DNA of 13,929 nucleotides from Sphaerochaeta sp. UBA5849 (GCA_002432715.1 DJGJ01000014.1:1-13929), one strand, 5' to 3'; counted from the first letter of the stretch, positions 1 to 7,520 are shown. Numbers and translations: made by a program. The notes: generated by a model from the sequence alone, not told the origin.

Positions 1-147
1 AAATACAATTAAATATTGCTTGAGGGAGCACTCAAACCTCGGGGTTCCTTAAGTTGTGAACATTGTGAATTTTTAGCAAAATAATGGGCTGTATAGATTG
101 TATATTGTCCAATAATTCTGTAGCATTTCTCCAAGGGGAGGACCTGC

Positions 148-1371
148 ATGGAGGGATGTACACTACAACAGCGGTGCAAGAACCTTTGTGACCTGCTGCC
201 TGAGCATCACCGCCGGTTGTACGCCGGCACTCTTGCATCGGCACTTCCCCATGGCGGGATCACCAGGATATCCAGGGACTTGCTTATCTCAAGGAAGACG
301 GTCAGCAAGGGTATGAGGGAAAGTGCACTGCTGGGTTTCTCCACCTCAGTGCACCCAACGACAAGCATCCGCGAACCCGGTGGCGGGAGGAAAGACCTGC
401 TCATGCTCAACCCACAGGTCGGGGAGGCTTTTGATGCGGTTGTCGCCTCATGCACCGCCGGCGACCCAATGAATGAGGCGGTAAGATGGGTGAGCATGAC
501 CCGGAAAGGCATTGCCACGGCTATGGAGGCCCTCCTCGGGTATCCCGTGTCCGAGTATTATGTGTCCAGGCTTCTCAAGGCCAAGGGCTTCTCCCGAAGA
601 AAGATGAGCAAGTCCATCCCCCTCAAGCAGGCGCAGGACAAGGATGCCCAGTTCAAGAACATCGAGAGGTTGAGAAAAGAGTATGATGACGGCAAGTCCC
701 CTGTGGTGAGCATCGATACGAAGAAGAAGGAGATGCTCGGGAACTTCTATCGTGAGGGGCGTTGCTTTTGCAAGGAAAGCCGAAAGGTCAGCGACCATGA
801 CTTCCCCTCCTTCTCCAGTGGCAAGGTGACCCCCCACGGGGTGTATGACATGCAAAGGAACGAGGGGTTCCTTACCTGCGGGACCACAGCCCATGACACT
901 TCTGAATTCAATGTCTCCTGCATAGGGGACTGGTGGGACACCTTGGGAACGTCCCAGTATCCTTCAGCAAGGAAACTGCTGATCCTTGCCGATGGAGGGG
1001 GAAGCAACTCCAGTAGGAGCAATAGATTCCGCCAAGAGCTGCAGGAACTCTCAGATAGGATTGGACGAGAGATACGGGTAGCCCACTACCCACCCTATTC
1101 ATCCAAATGGAATCCGATCGAGCATCGTTTTTTTTGCCATATAAACAGGGGATGGAATGGAATGGTGTTCAACGACGCCTCGGAGATGGTGCTGGCGGCG
1201 ACGCGCGTCACCACCGCTGCTGGCCTAAAAGTCCATGCCAGTCTCAAAACCCAGCAATATGAGAAGGGAGTCAAGGCCTCGGAATCCTTTCTGCAAGATT
1301 ACAGGGTGGTCCATGATGACCATCTCGGCAAATGGAACTACGTCATCAAGCCAAGAGGGAATAACCCCTGA
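148..1371 (+). CDS. ISAzo13-type DDE transposase
   Basis: This 407-residue protein is an insertion-sequence transposase that would cut and join the ends of its own element. The N-terminus has a helix-turn-helix-like stretch (about residues 36-56, GGITRISRDLLISRKTVSKG). A DDE core follows: D190 in SIDTKKKE, D282 in LADGGGSN, and E325 in the block KWNPIEHRFF. The DGGGSNSSR and SSKWNPIEHR motifs are typical of the ISAzo13 family, as is the C-terminal WNY-I-P ending, so the protein looks full length. The start is supported by a strong ribosome binding site (AAGGGGAGG) six bases upstream. I could not find convincing terminal inverted repeats. A weak match (CGGGGTTCCTTAAG near 40-53 against the complement of the region around the stop codon) is not enough to define the ends. 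Whether the whole element is present is therefore uncertain, but the gene itself is intact. Confidence 0.9.
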   Translation: MEGCTLQQRCKNLCDLLPEHHRRLYAGTLASALPHGGITRISRDLLISRKTVSKGMRESALLGFSTSVHPTTSIREPGGGRKDLLMLNPQVGEAFDAVVASCTAGDPMNEAVRWVSMTRKGIATAMEALLGYPVSEYYVSRLLKAKGFSRRKMSKSIPLKQAQDKDAQFKNIERLRKEYDDGKSPVVSIDTKKKEMLGNFYREGRCFCKESRKVSDHDFPSFSSGKVTPHGVYDMQRNEGFLTCGTTAHDTSEFNVSCIGDWWDTLGTSQYPSARKLLILADGGGSNSSRSNRFRQELQELSDRIGREIRVAHYPPYSSKWNPIEHRFFCHINRGWNGMVFNDASEMVLAATRVTTAAGLKVHASLKTQQYEKGVKASESFLQDYRVVHDDHLGKWNYVIKPRGNNP

Positions 1372-2044
1372 TTCTTGGATGACCCGGCAGGCTCCTGCGA
1401 TGATACGATAGCACTTCCAGCACATCCCCAAATTAGCACCAATCAATCCAACAAACATATCCCATGAGGAAAGCCGCCGGCAAACAATCTCGCAGGTGGC
1501 ATTGCCGTCGAAAAACAATTGAATTCCTGTTTGGAAGGGCTGCCAATATACGTCTTTTGTCTATCATTGAAGATTTCAACATATGGGAAAGTTATTCTTT
1601 ACTCATCCCTAACTGGAGGTATCAATTTATCCTTCCTGTGGAGGATGTGGATTTCCTTCCTGGTACCGATAGTCTCCTTCCTTCGGCTCTTCCCCTCCTC
1701 CTGCAGGTATCGACCATTTCCCACGCTGCAGATTATGCGTTCTCTTGCCAAGCAATACCTAGAGATCATCCTTTGAGTCCTTGGTCCAGTAGAGGAGCCC
1801 CTCTCCATGGCATGGCTTCAATTTTCTCAATCCGGCTTCGAAGAGGAGAACGCCTGCTTGTACTGCTGCATCAGGGGTTGCTACTCGGAGTTCGGTGAAT
1901 TCAGAAGGGCGACCTACATTTGCGACATCACCAAGCTGCTGGTTAAGTGGGCCAGACGATATTGGGACAAGCACAACCGGCTCGAGGGACTGGATCCGAT
2001 CGATTGGGCCACTGAAGCTAAGGGGAAAGGGAACAGGCACGGGA
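1372..2044. other. Intergenic stretch of about 670 bases, no supported gene
   Basis: Several overlapping open frames cross this stretch on both strands (for example 1464-1898 and 1807-2052 on the plus strand and 1759-2091 on the minus strand). None has a recognisable domain, and I found no good ribosome binding site in front of them. The region separates the transposase from the converging stop codon of the DUF6994-like gene. It may be the disrupted flank into which the insertion sequence moved, or eroded coding sequence. I see no tRNA, tandem repeat or clear terminator in it. Confidence 0.5.
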
Positions 2045-2746
2045 TCATGTAGATTGGGTGATTTCAGAAATCCTTCTGTTTCTTGATTCAATGAATGTCA
2101 TAACTTGCCGCTTATATGCCAGATAATCGCTAATATCTGAAAATGCAGGTGGAGACGCAAATCCATCGAACGGCATATAGAACTTAATATTGCCATCTCC
2201 ATCCACCAAGTCCTCCAGCAAGAAGAAGTGGACATATCCGGTGAAATCCTGAAACAGATCAAAGAAATCTTTGTACCGTTGAAGCGTCTCATACAGCGGA
2301 CTATCGATACCTAAATAGAAACGGCGAATGCATTCCAAGGTCAAATCAAACCGATCATCGATGAGGCGGTTGACACCTCGTGCCTGGTTGATTGTTTGCT
2401 TGCCATCAATCCGCCTGTTGGGAAATAGGATGTATGCCCCGATAGTTGATCCAGCCTTGAATAATGCATCCACCTCGTCAGGAATCTGTTGCACCAGCCA
2501 TTGCTTTCGATCCTGATTTTTATAGGAATGTGTGATAGCATCACTTCCGAGGAAAAACTCTCCAAGATCAGATGCATGGTACAAATAGGCACCGCTTACA
2601 TCGTCCCGCAATTCGAACATCCGCCCGTTGGGGAGGGCTTTGCTCCACAACAGCTTGTGATACCTTCGCAAAGTGGGGCTGGTGTTATCGGGATCCTTGC
2701 TGGTTGCATCTGTATAGAAATCGAAAGTTGTGTCTATCACCATCAT
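2045..2746 (-). CDS. Conserved hypothetical protein resembling DUF6994 family
   Basis: This 233-residue protein starts MMVIDTTFDF and has a run 'SPTLRRYHKLLWSKALPNG' (about residues 23-41) that I associate with the DUF6994 family; this is from memory and not proved. The function of that family is unknown to me. Other visible blocks are LGEFFLGSDAITHSY near residues 61-75 and an acidic, aromatic-rich C-terminal half. No signal peptide or membrane segment is visible. The start at 2746 is chosen over a GTG at 2755 because an AGGGGG ribosome binding site lies eight bases before the ATG. That site overlaps the stop codon of the 42-residue ORF upstream, so translation is probably coupled. The gene is the last of a three-gene minus-strand operon with the EVE/PD-(D/E)xK nuclease. 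That context suggests a partner role in nucleic-acid defence, which is inference. Confidence 0.7.
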   Translation of the reverse strand: MMVIDTTFDFYTDATSKDPDNTSPTLRRYHKLLWSKALPNGRMFELRDDVSGAYLYHASDLGEFFLGSDAITHSYKNQDRKQWLVQQIPDEVDALFKAGSTIGAYILFPNRRIDGKQTINQARGVNRLIDDRFDLTLECIRRFYLGIDSPLYETLQRYKDFFDLFQDFTGYVHFFLLEDLVDGDGNIKFYMPFDGFASPPAFSDISDYLAYKRQVMTFIESRNRRISEITQST

Positions 2747-2751
2747 GCAAT

Positions 2752-2880
2752 TCACCCCCTATCTGCAAGATTTGATACAGCAAATTCAATTGCAAATTTG
2801 ATAAATGCAATCTCATTCTGTACCATCCTTAAGTAAAGGCCGTAATCTGCATTGAGAAAAGAATTATGACTTGCTCCCAT
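2752..2880 (-). CDS. Possible 42-residue small protein between nuclease and DUF6994-like gene
   Basis: Reading the minus strand from 2880 gives an uninterrupted 42-residue frame beginning MGASHNSFLNADYGLYLRMV and ending VSNLADRG. It overlaps the last 17 bases of the nuclease gene. It stops five bases before the DUF6994-like start, and its final codons supply that gene's ribosome binding site. The C-terminal half (NEIAFIKFAIEFAVSNLA) could form an amphipathic helix. The composition looks protein-like and the spacing fits translational coupling. Its own ribosome binding site is weak: only GAGAG about 12 bases upstream. No family is recognised. It could equally be a chance frame in a short linker; comparison of synonymous sites among relatives would decide. 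Confidence 0.4.
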   Translation of the reverse strand: MGASHNSFLNADYGLYLRMVQNEIAFIKFAIEFAVSNLADRG

Positions 2881-3943
2881 TCTTAAAATTACTCTCGGGT
2901 GACATCAATAGGAAAGATTCCATCGCACCGTCGCAGTCATAAATTGGATACATGCTTTGCAGCCTGGTCAGATTCAGATAGGCGTCAAGATAGAAATCCC
3001 CAAGTTCATTCTTTGAGTAGACTCCATAACGCAATCCATCAGTCACAATCAGTCGCCTGCAATTCGGCTTATCAAGAGCATAATCCTGTGCCTGGGATTT
3101 TGCCATCAAACAAGAGTTGTTGAGTTTCTTCACTTCCACAACAACGGTCAGATTATCATTTCCCCTTGGCAGATCCGCAAATAATGCCACATCAACACGA
3201 TTCCACTCAACCGCCATTTTCTGGGGGGTCCAGCCCAGAGATCTCAACAAGGGTATCACCAGATACGCTACCGTCTCATACTCTGAGGGCCTCATTTCCT
3301 GCTTCTTGTACCATTTCGCAATCCGCGTGAGCTCCCCGATATCTTCCATTAGTTTGCTGATAGACACGCTGGACAGCCCCTTGTCGTACAAATACTCCGA
3401 AATGTCACGCATCTCCAGACCGATTCTTGAAAGCAATTCCGTTTGAGGAATCTCCGGCAATGGGGCATGGAACGCCTCGTCAGGAACAACCAGTGCACCC
3501 AGCCATGCTTCTACTTCAGGAGAATCAAGGAGCTGAGTAGTATCTCCAAATTTCAAGGCATAGGTTTCAAACGACATAGGGTCCCCTGCAGCCTTCCATA
3601 ACCAACGGACTCTTCTGCAATGTTGGAGATCCCACCCATCGACATCACCAAATTCCTCCCGCCATTCATATTCTCCCGCGATTTCTCCTACAGCTAAGAC
3701 GGAAGTTGTCCCGAGTCGCAAAATCACCAAATCCCCTATTTGCATCGTTTCGCAGAATCTTCTCAGATCGGTAATCTTTCTCGCACTCCATTCATCATCC
3801 TGCAATAGATTCTGGCACTCAGGCCATTTTCCGGCATAGCCGGGCCCGTTGAGTATCACTCCCCACTTCAAGCAAAGTTCAGAATAGTTCCTATCTGTAT
3901 CCCCGGATGCCTGCTGCCAGATACGCTTGTTACGGATATCCAT
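2864..3943 (-). CDS. EVE/PUA-like domain fused to PD-(D/E)xK nuclease, candidate restriction enzyme
   Basis: This 359-residue protein appears to be a two-domain restriction-type nuclease. The N-terminal part (about residues 1-120) has an EVE/PUA-like pattern: an early RIWQQA strand, YSELCLKWGVILNGPG, a central MQIGDLVILRLG, then SVLAVGEIAGEYEW and GWDLQHCRRVRWLW. Domains of this kind bind modified bases in several type IV-like enzymes. The C-terminal part (about 215-320) resembles HsdR-N type PD-(D/E)xK nucleases: EYET (221-224), LLRSLGW, D251 in RVDVALF, E270-V-K272 in VVVEVKKL, a QAQDYA block and VTDGLRYGVY. An upstream ATG at 4021 is open, but the ATG at 3943 is preferred because AAGGGAGGGG lies just before it. 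It is the first gene of a minus-strand operon with the 42-residue ORF and the DUF6994-like gene. Cleavage of modified foreign DNA is inferred from the domains only. Confidence 0.75.
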   Translation of the reverse strand: MDIRNKRIWQQASGDTDRNYSELCLKWGVILNGPGYAGKWPECQNLLQDDEWSARKITDLRRFCETMQIGDLVILRLGTTSVLAVGEIAGEYEWREEFGDVDGWDLQHCRRVRWLWKAAGDPMSFETYALKFGDTTQLLDSPEVEAWLGALVVPDEAFHAPLPEIPQTELLSRIGLEMRDISEYLYDKGLSSVSISKLMEDIGELTRIAKWYKKQEMRPSEYETVAYLVIPLLRSLGWTPQKMAVEWNRVDVALFADLPRGNDNLTVVVEVKKLNNSCLMAKSQAQDYALDKPNCRRLIVTDGLRYGVYSKNELGDFYLDAYLNLTRLQSMYPIYDCDGAMESFLLMSPESNFKNGSKS

Positions 3944-3972
3944 GTGCCCCTCCCTTATCTGCTTCGTATTCA

Positions 3973-4001
3973 ACCATAACCCCGCTTTCATCTGGTTGCA
4001 A
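3973..4001 (-). promoter_or_regulatory. Candidate sigma-70 type promoter for the EVE-nuclease operon
   Basis: On the minus strand a TTGCAA hexamer (3996-4001) and a TATGGT hexamer (3973-3978) are separated by 17 bases. Both match the bacterial consensus at four of six positions or better. The predicted transcription start would be about 20 bases before the ribosome binding site used by the start at 3943, which also argues against the longer reading frame from 4021. No operator is evident. Confidence 0.45.
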
Positions 4002-4173
4002 TGATTTATTGCCCATGGCAATGCTCTCAGAGCAGAACCATAAAGAAAAGCACACTTCGCCTCTGGTACCTACGCCAAATTGAAAATCTTGACAATTTCC
4101 ATCGGTTAAATCCCCATCCGCATACGGAAGGCATTGAGGACCAAATCAATGAGCCCTCATCCAGGAGAACCAA

Positions 4174-4596
4174 ATGACAGAAAAGCAGAAAACCCAAATC
4201 CTTGAGATGCGCCGCCTCGGTTGCACCTACAGCCATATTGCCGCCAGCCTCTCCCTGAAGGAGGGAACCGTGAAAACCTGCTGCCTTCGCGCTGCCAAGA
4301 AAGGCCTGCCGAGTACACCAAGCGAACCGGCAACATGCACATGCAAGCAATGCGGCAAACAGATTATCCAGGTTGCCAAGCGCAAGAAGCGGATCTTCTG
4401 CACCGACGCCTGCCGCCAGAAGTGGTGGGGCTCCCACCCGTTCCTGGTCAAACAATCGTCCAAGAGCCTCTACCACTTCACCTGCCCCACCTGCGGAAAA
4501 CCCTTCACCGCCTACGGAAATCCCAAGCGCAGGTTCTGCAGCCACCAGTGCTACATCAGGTCACGTTACTACCAGGATGCCGATGATGGGCGATGA
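4174..4596 (+). CDS. HTH and double zinc-finger protein of the serine-recombinase module
   Basis: This 140-residue protein has an N-terminal sigma-70 region 4-like helix-turn-helix (about residues 1-44; LGCTYSHIAASLSLKEGTVK). Two four-cysteine zinc sites follow: C57, C60, C76, C80 and C104, C107, C122, C126. It probably binds DNA, either as a regulator or as an accessory factor for the recombinases downstream. Similar small HTH/zinc proteins stand in front of SHOCT and recombinase genes in integrative elements of Firmicutes; that is general knowledge, not a search result. The start has GGAG seven bases upstream. The stop overlaps the start region of the next gene, which indicates coupled translation. 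Confidence 0.75.
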   Translation: MTEKQKTQILEMRRLGCTYSHIAASLSLKEGTVKTCCLRAAKKGLPSTPSEPATCTCKQCGKQIIQVAKRKKRIFCTDACRQKWWGSHPFLVKQSSKSLYHFTCPTCGKPFTAYGNPKRRFCSHQCYIRSRYYQDADDGR

Positions 4597-4756
4597 GCAG
4601 TTCAGGGCCGAAACAGCCTATCAGGCATCACTCTCCCTCGCTGAAAGACTACTGCAGGTAGGCCTTCTGACCGAGGCCGAGTTCTCCAAGGCAAGGGAGC
4701 TTTTGCTTGCAAGGTACAAGCCCCTATTGGGGGGATTGTATTGCGAGTTCGGTTGA
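4583..4756 (+). CDS. SHOCT-like small protein of the recombinase module
   Basis: This 57-residue protein begins MMGDEQFRAETAYQ and contains LLQVGLLTEAEFSKARELLL. That run matches the SHOCT-type short helical motif (leucine-rich helix, G-L/I-T-E-E-E-F, then a second helix), and a C-terminal YKPLLGGLYC follows. Small proteins of this kind commonly precede large serine recombinases in Firmicutes integrative elements; their role there is not established. The start overlaps the end of the HTH/zinc gene by 14 bases. ATG codons at 4577, 4583 and 4586 are all in frame. The one at 4583 is chosen because a weak AGG lies six bases before it, so the exact start is uncertain. Confidence 0.65.
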   Translation: MMGDEQFRAETAYQASLSLAERLLQVGLLTEAEFSKARELLLARYKPLLGGLYCEFG

Positions 4757-4810
4757 CTATAGATGCGATGTGAGTGATTGATACAATACAACTTCATGCA
4801 GAGGAAAGAT

Positions 4811-4873
4811 ATGAATCACAAACTGAAGGCTTTTTATACCGATAAGGCAGGGGGATGCACATGGCCAAGGTAA
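4811..4873 (+). CDS. Possible 20-residue leader peptide overlapping the recombinase start
   Basis: An ATG at 4811 follows a good ribosome binding site (GAGGAAAG) and opens a frame of 20 codons (MNHKLKAFYTDKAGGCTWPR). It ends 13 bases inside the recombinase gene that starts at 4861. Such an arrangement could couple translation of the recombinase to a leader. It could also be chance, since the frame is very short and the recombinase has its own AGGCAGGGGG site. Confidence 0.25.
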   Translation: MNHKLKAFYTDKAGGCTWPR

Positions 4874-6208
4874 CGAGAATCGATAATGCCGCCCCCACCC
4901 TTCCCTCCAGATTGAGGGTGGCGGCGTATGCTCGCGTATCAGTCGATACCGACGAGCTGATGGAATCCCTGTCCGCCCAAGGTCAGCCACTACAGCATGC
5001 TCATCCAGGCAAACCCGGCTTGGGAGTACTGCGGGGTGTATGCCGATGCGGGCATCTCAGGAACCGGAACAAAGAAGCGGAGTGAGTTCCAACGGCTCAT
5101 GGCAGACTGCCGGAAAGGCCTGGTCGATGTCATCCTCACCAAGTCCATCAGCCGATTCGCACGCAACACGGTCGACCTTCTGAACACGGTCAGAAAGCTC
5201 AGGGAGCTGGGCGTCTCGGTGCGCTTCGAGCGAGAGAACCTTGATTCGCTCTCAGCCGACGGAGAGCTTCTGCTCTCCATCCTTGCCTCCTACGCACAGG
5301 AGGAGAGCCTCTCGATCAGCGAGAACGTGAAGTGGGGCATACGAAAGAGATTCGAGCAGGGGGAGTTCCCCGCTTACAAAATCTACGGGTACCGGTGGGT
5401 TGATGACCGTTTTGAGATCATCGGGGAGGAAGCCGAGGCGGTGCGTTTCATGCATCAAGCGTTCGCAGACGGCATGCTGCTCACCGAGATCTCCGAAGCC
5501 TTGGCTGAACGCGGCATCCTCAACCGAAGGGGTCAGCCTTTCGGCAAGTCATCCATCCTCAGGATCCTCGACCAGGAGAAGTACCGAGGCTTCAGCATCC
5601 TCCAGCGCACCTATGTGGAAAGCCACATCACGCACCGGAAAAAGATGAACCGCGGCCAGCTCCCCCGCTTCGTGGTTGATGGAACGCACCCCCCGATCAT
5701 CGATGAGGATCTTCACCAGAAGGTGGAGGCGGAGCGCGAACGCAGGCGGAAGTCCGGTGCGGTGAGATGGAGAGCATCCTCGTGCTTCACCGGAAAGCTT
5801 ATCTGCGGCAATTGCGGCAGCACACTCACCTACACTCCGGCCACCGGTACCGACAAGGAAGCTCTCACCGAATACCAGATGGGCCAGTACCGGTGCTCGA
5901 ACAAGAGAAACAACGGTGCCAAGGCTTGCAGCGCAAAGAACCTTCCGCTTCGCGCCCTGCGTCAGGCTTGCTGTTCATCGCTCGGGCCTCTGGCAGGCTC
6001 CTGCAGGGATGCGGAGTTCAATCCTGCCTGGATTGATGTGTTGGTTGACCATATCGTGGTCCATGCCCAGAGCCTTGAGTCCCATCTCAAGGAAGGGGGC
6101 ATTCTGTACTCGCCTTGGAAGAGCACGGCCAGAAGCGATGCATGGGTCTTGAGACGCGAGAAGATGACAGGACGGAATGAGAACAACAGTGAAGGAGTGA
6201 ACGCATGA
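4861..6208 (+). pseudogene. Large serine recombinase, broken by a one-base insertion
   Basis: Together the two frames encode a recombinase of about 448 residues that would integrate and excise its mobile element. The first frame holds the catalytic serine in AAYARVSVDTDELMESLSAQ (S27). The second continues VSHYSMLIQANPAWEYCGVY, ADAGISGTGT, the SRFARNTVD helix, ENVKWGIRKRFEQG, the recombinase domain and a zinc ribbon (CGNCGS, then C-N-K-R and ACSAK). The frames join if one A of CCCAAGG near 4979-4980 is dropped. The paralogous second recombinase reads GCGCAGGTC at the same place, which shows where the extra base is. Without the shift the product stops after about 75 residues. An internal ATG at 4997 would make a protein lacking the catalytic serine. 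The start at 4861 is preferred over ATG 4855 from the spacing to the ribosome binding site. A sequencing error is possible. Confidence 0.85.
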
Positions 6209-6693
6209 GAGAGGTACGGGTGATCCCGGCGGTACGGGAGTTTTCAACCGGGCAGGGAACCGATCAGTTCAGACCAAGGAGGAAGGTCGCAGGCTACGCC
6301 CGCGTCTCCACCGACAGGGACGACCAGTTCACCTCCTATGAGGCGCAGGTCGACTATTACACCACCATGATCAAATCCAAGGCGGAGTGGGAGTTCGTCG
6401 GCATCTACACCGACGAGGGCATCAGCGGTACCAGCACGGCAAGGCGCGAGGGGTTCAAGCAGATGATTGCAGACGCCCTTGCCGGCAAGATCGACCTGAT
6501 CGTCACCAAGAGCGTCAGCCGCTTCGCACGCAACACGGTGGACAGCCTCACCACCATCCGAAGCCTCAAGGAAAACAAGGTGGAAGTCTATTTCGAGAAA
6601 AAAGACTTTTTTACATCAAAATGCCCAAATACACCCAACAGAACGCCTGATTTGCAGTTTCAGGCAGACTGTTGGTGTTTGTCTGGTGTTTAA
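6205..6693 (+). pseudogene. Second serine recombinase, 3'-truncated in the catalytic domain
   Basis: The first 132 residues (6205-6600) are a serine-recombinase catalytic domain: YARVSTDRDD with catalytic S35, YTDEGISGTST, IVTKSVSRFARNTVD and KVEVYFEK. Directly after K132 the family sequence stops. It is replaced by about 30 unrelated residues (DFFTSKCPNTPN...) reading into A+T-rich sequence and a hairpin. The long linking helix, recombinase domain and zinc ribbon are absent, and I do not see them elsewhere in the window. The gene starts in an ATGA overlap with the end of the first recombinase, so both belonged to one operon. The product should be inactive in recombination. The junction near 6600 marks one edge of a foreign segment. 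Confidence 0.85.
6631..6678. repeat. Long imperfect hairpin at the left edge of the island
   Basis: An imperfect palindrome of 48 bases. The outer arms ACACC(C)AACAG (6631-6641) and CTGTTGGTGT (6669-6678) pair over ten base pairs with one bulged C. A symmetrical three-base internal loop follows. The inner arms GCCTGA (6645-6650) and TCAGGC (6660-6665) close a nine-base loop. No clean T-run follows on either strand, so a standard intrinsic terminator is not well supported. It lies beyond the stop codon of the glycosylase-like gene and could still end that transcript, or it could be a recombination or transposition end. Confidence 0.6.
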
Positions 6694-6704
6694 ATTTACT
6701 AAAC

Positions 6705-6714
6705 GATAGTTAAC
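6705..6714 (+). repeat. Left copy of 10-bp direct repeat flanking the island
   Basis: The sequence GATAGTTAAC here is repeated exactly at 13036-13045, in the same orientation, on the other side of the minus-strand restriction-modification island. It could be a target-site duplication or a pair of attachment cores. Confidence 0.4.
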
Positions 6715-6783
6715 GAGAGAATAATTGCTCCAACACTATTCAAACTCATGAATGTTTCTTGGAAAGCCTATCAAGTTAATTAC

Positions 6784-7485
6784 TCAACCCAAAAAATCTT
6801 TGATTCCATCAATCACCATGGATTCATACTCGATTCCTTTCCTGCCTGGATGATACGTGTTTACATGAAGTCTTCCATCAGTTGTTCTGGTAATTTCAGC
6901 CCACCACCTACCTGTTTCATCAGTGTATTTTTTCAAAGTATCGGCAACATCACTGTATGGATAATCGTAATACGGCATATCCCAAGTATTTCCGAAGATG
7001 ATTATATCAGGATTAGCATCCAATAACTGAAGCTGTACAACAGGACTCCATAACTCAGCTTTCTTTCTGAAGGAAGCGTCTTGTAATGTGGTACTTCTAG
7101 AAGGAGCTTTGTTGAGATTGATCCAACAACACATCCTAAGGCCTTCTTTCAGTTGTTCGGCTGTAAGGTTCTTCGTATCACAAAAATCATGATTGATTGA
7201 GTATGTGATAGCTGCACAACGAGCCAACGTAGAATCCCGTCTTCCTTGATCTGGTTCCCAATAAGAAAGAATTACTGAAAATTCCCAGCCCCCACCATAC
7301 TCTGCTTCATCATCGAAGTCATCATATGGCTCGTTTAAGATAAAACAACACTTGTGCTTGGAGGCTAAATATGCATCTTCATCCAACACACCATCTCTGA
7401 TTGCTCCTTCAATAAGGGGATTTTTCTCTTTAACAATACTTTCTATACGCTGATATTCGATAGAAATTTTCTCTTTAGTTTCCAT
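6784..7485 (-). CDS. Uracil-DNA-glycosylase-like protein
   Basis: This 233-residue protein shows several spaced features of the uracil-DNA glycosylase superfamily. These are an early CCFILNEPYDD (about 46-56) where motif 1 would lie, WINLNKAP (121-128), NPDIIIFGN (158-166), and HVNTYHPGRKG (207-217) in the place of the HP-containing motif 2. The assignment is by pattern, not by alignment, so a diverged glycosylase or another enzyme of the same fold is possible. An enzyme of this fold would remove or recognise unusual bases in DNA. No membrane segment or signal is visible. It is the last gene of the minus-strand island, 119 bases after the 76-residue gene. The ribosome binding site is weak (GGTCGG), so separate or low expression is plausible. 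Its place behind a restriction-modification system suggests a defence or DNA-quality role. Confidence 0.6.
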   Translation of the reverse strand: METKEKISIEYQRIESIVKEKNPLIEGAIRDGVLDEDAYLASKHKCCFILNEPYDDFDDEAEYGGGWEFSVILSYWEPDQGRRDSTLARCAAITYSINHDFCDTKNLTAEQLKEGLRMCCWINLNKAPSRSTTLQDASFRKKAELWSPVVQLQLLDANPDIIIFGNTWDMPYYDYPYSDVADTLKKYTDETGRWWAEITRTTDGRLHVNTYHPGRKGIEYESMVIDGIKDFLG

Positions 7486-7520
7486 ATAAACCGACCTTTA
7501 CTATGTTATAGATGTAAACC

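Noticed and set aside
30..60. Terminal inverted repeat of the ISAzo13 element (CGGGGTTCCTTAAG).
   Set aside because: The match to the complement near 1361-1376 covers only GGGGTT plus scattered bases, too weak to define element ends.
1225..1518. Minus-strand frame of 97 codons.
   Set aside because: Half of it is antisense to the transposase 3' end. It has no recognised motif, and I could not support a ribosome binding site for it.
4027..4545. Minus-strand frame of 172 codons.
   Set aside because: It is the G/A-rich antisense of the HTH/zinc-finger gene, whose cysteine pattern shows the plus strand is coding.
4970..4990. Programmed +1 frameshift in the first recombinase.
   Set aside because: There is no recognised slippery site or stimulatory structure, and the paralogue has the unshifted reading. 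A one-base insertion explains it more simply.
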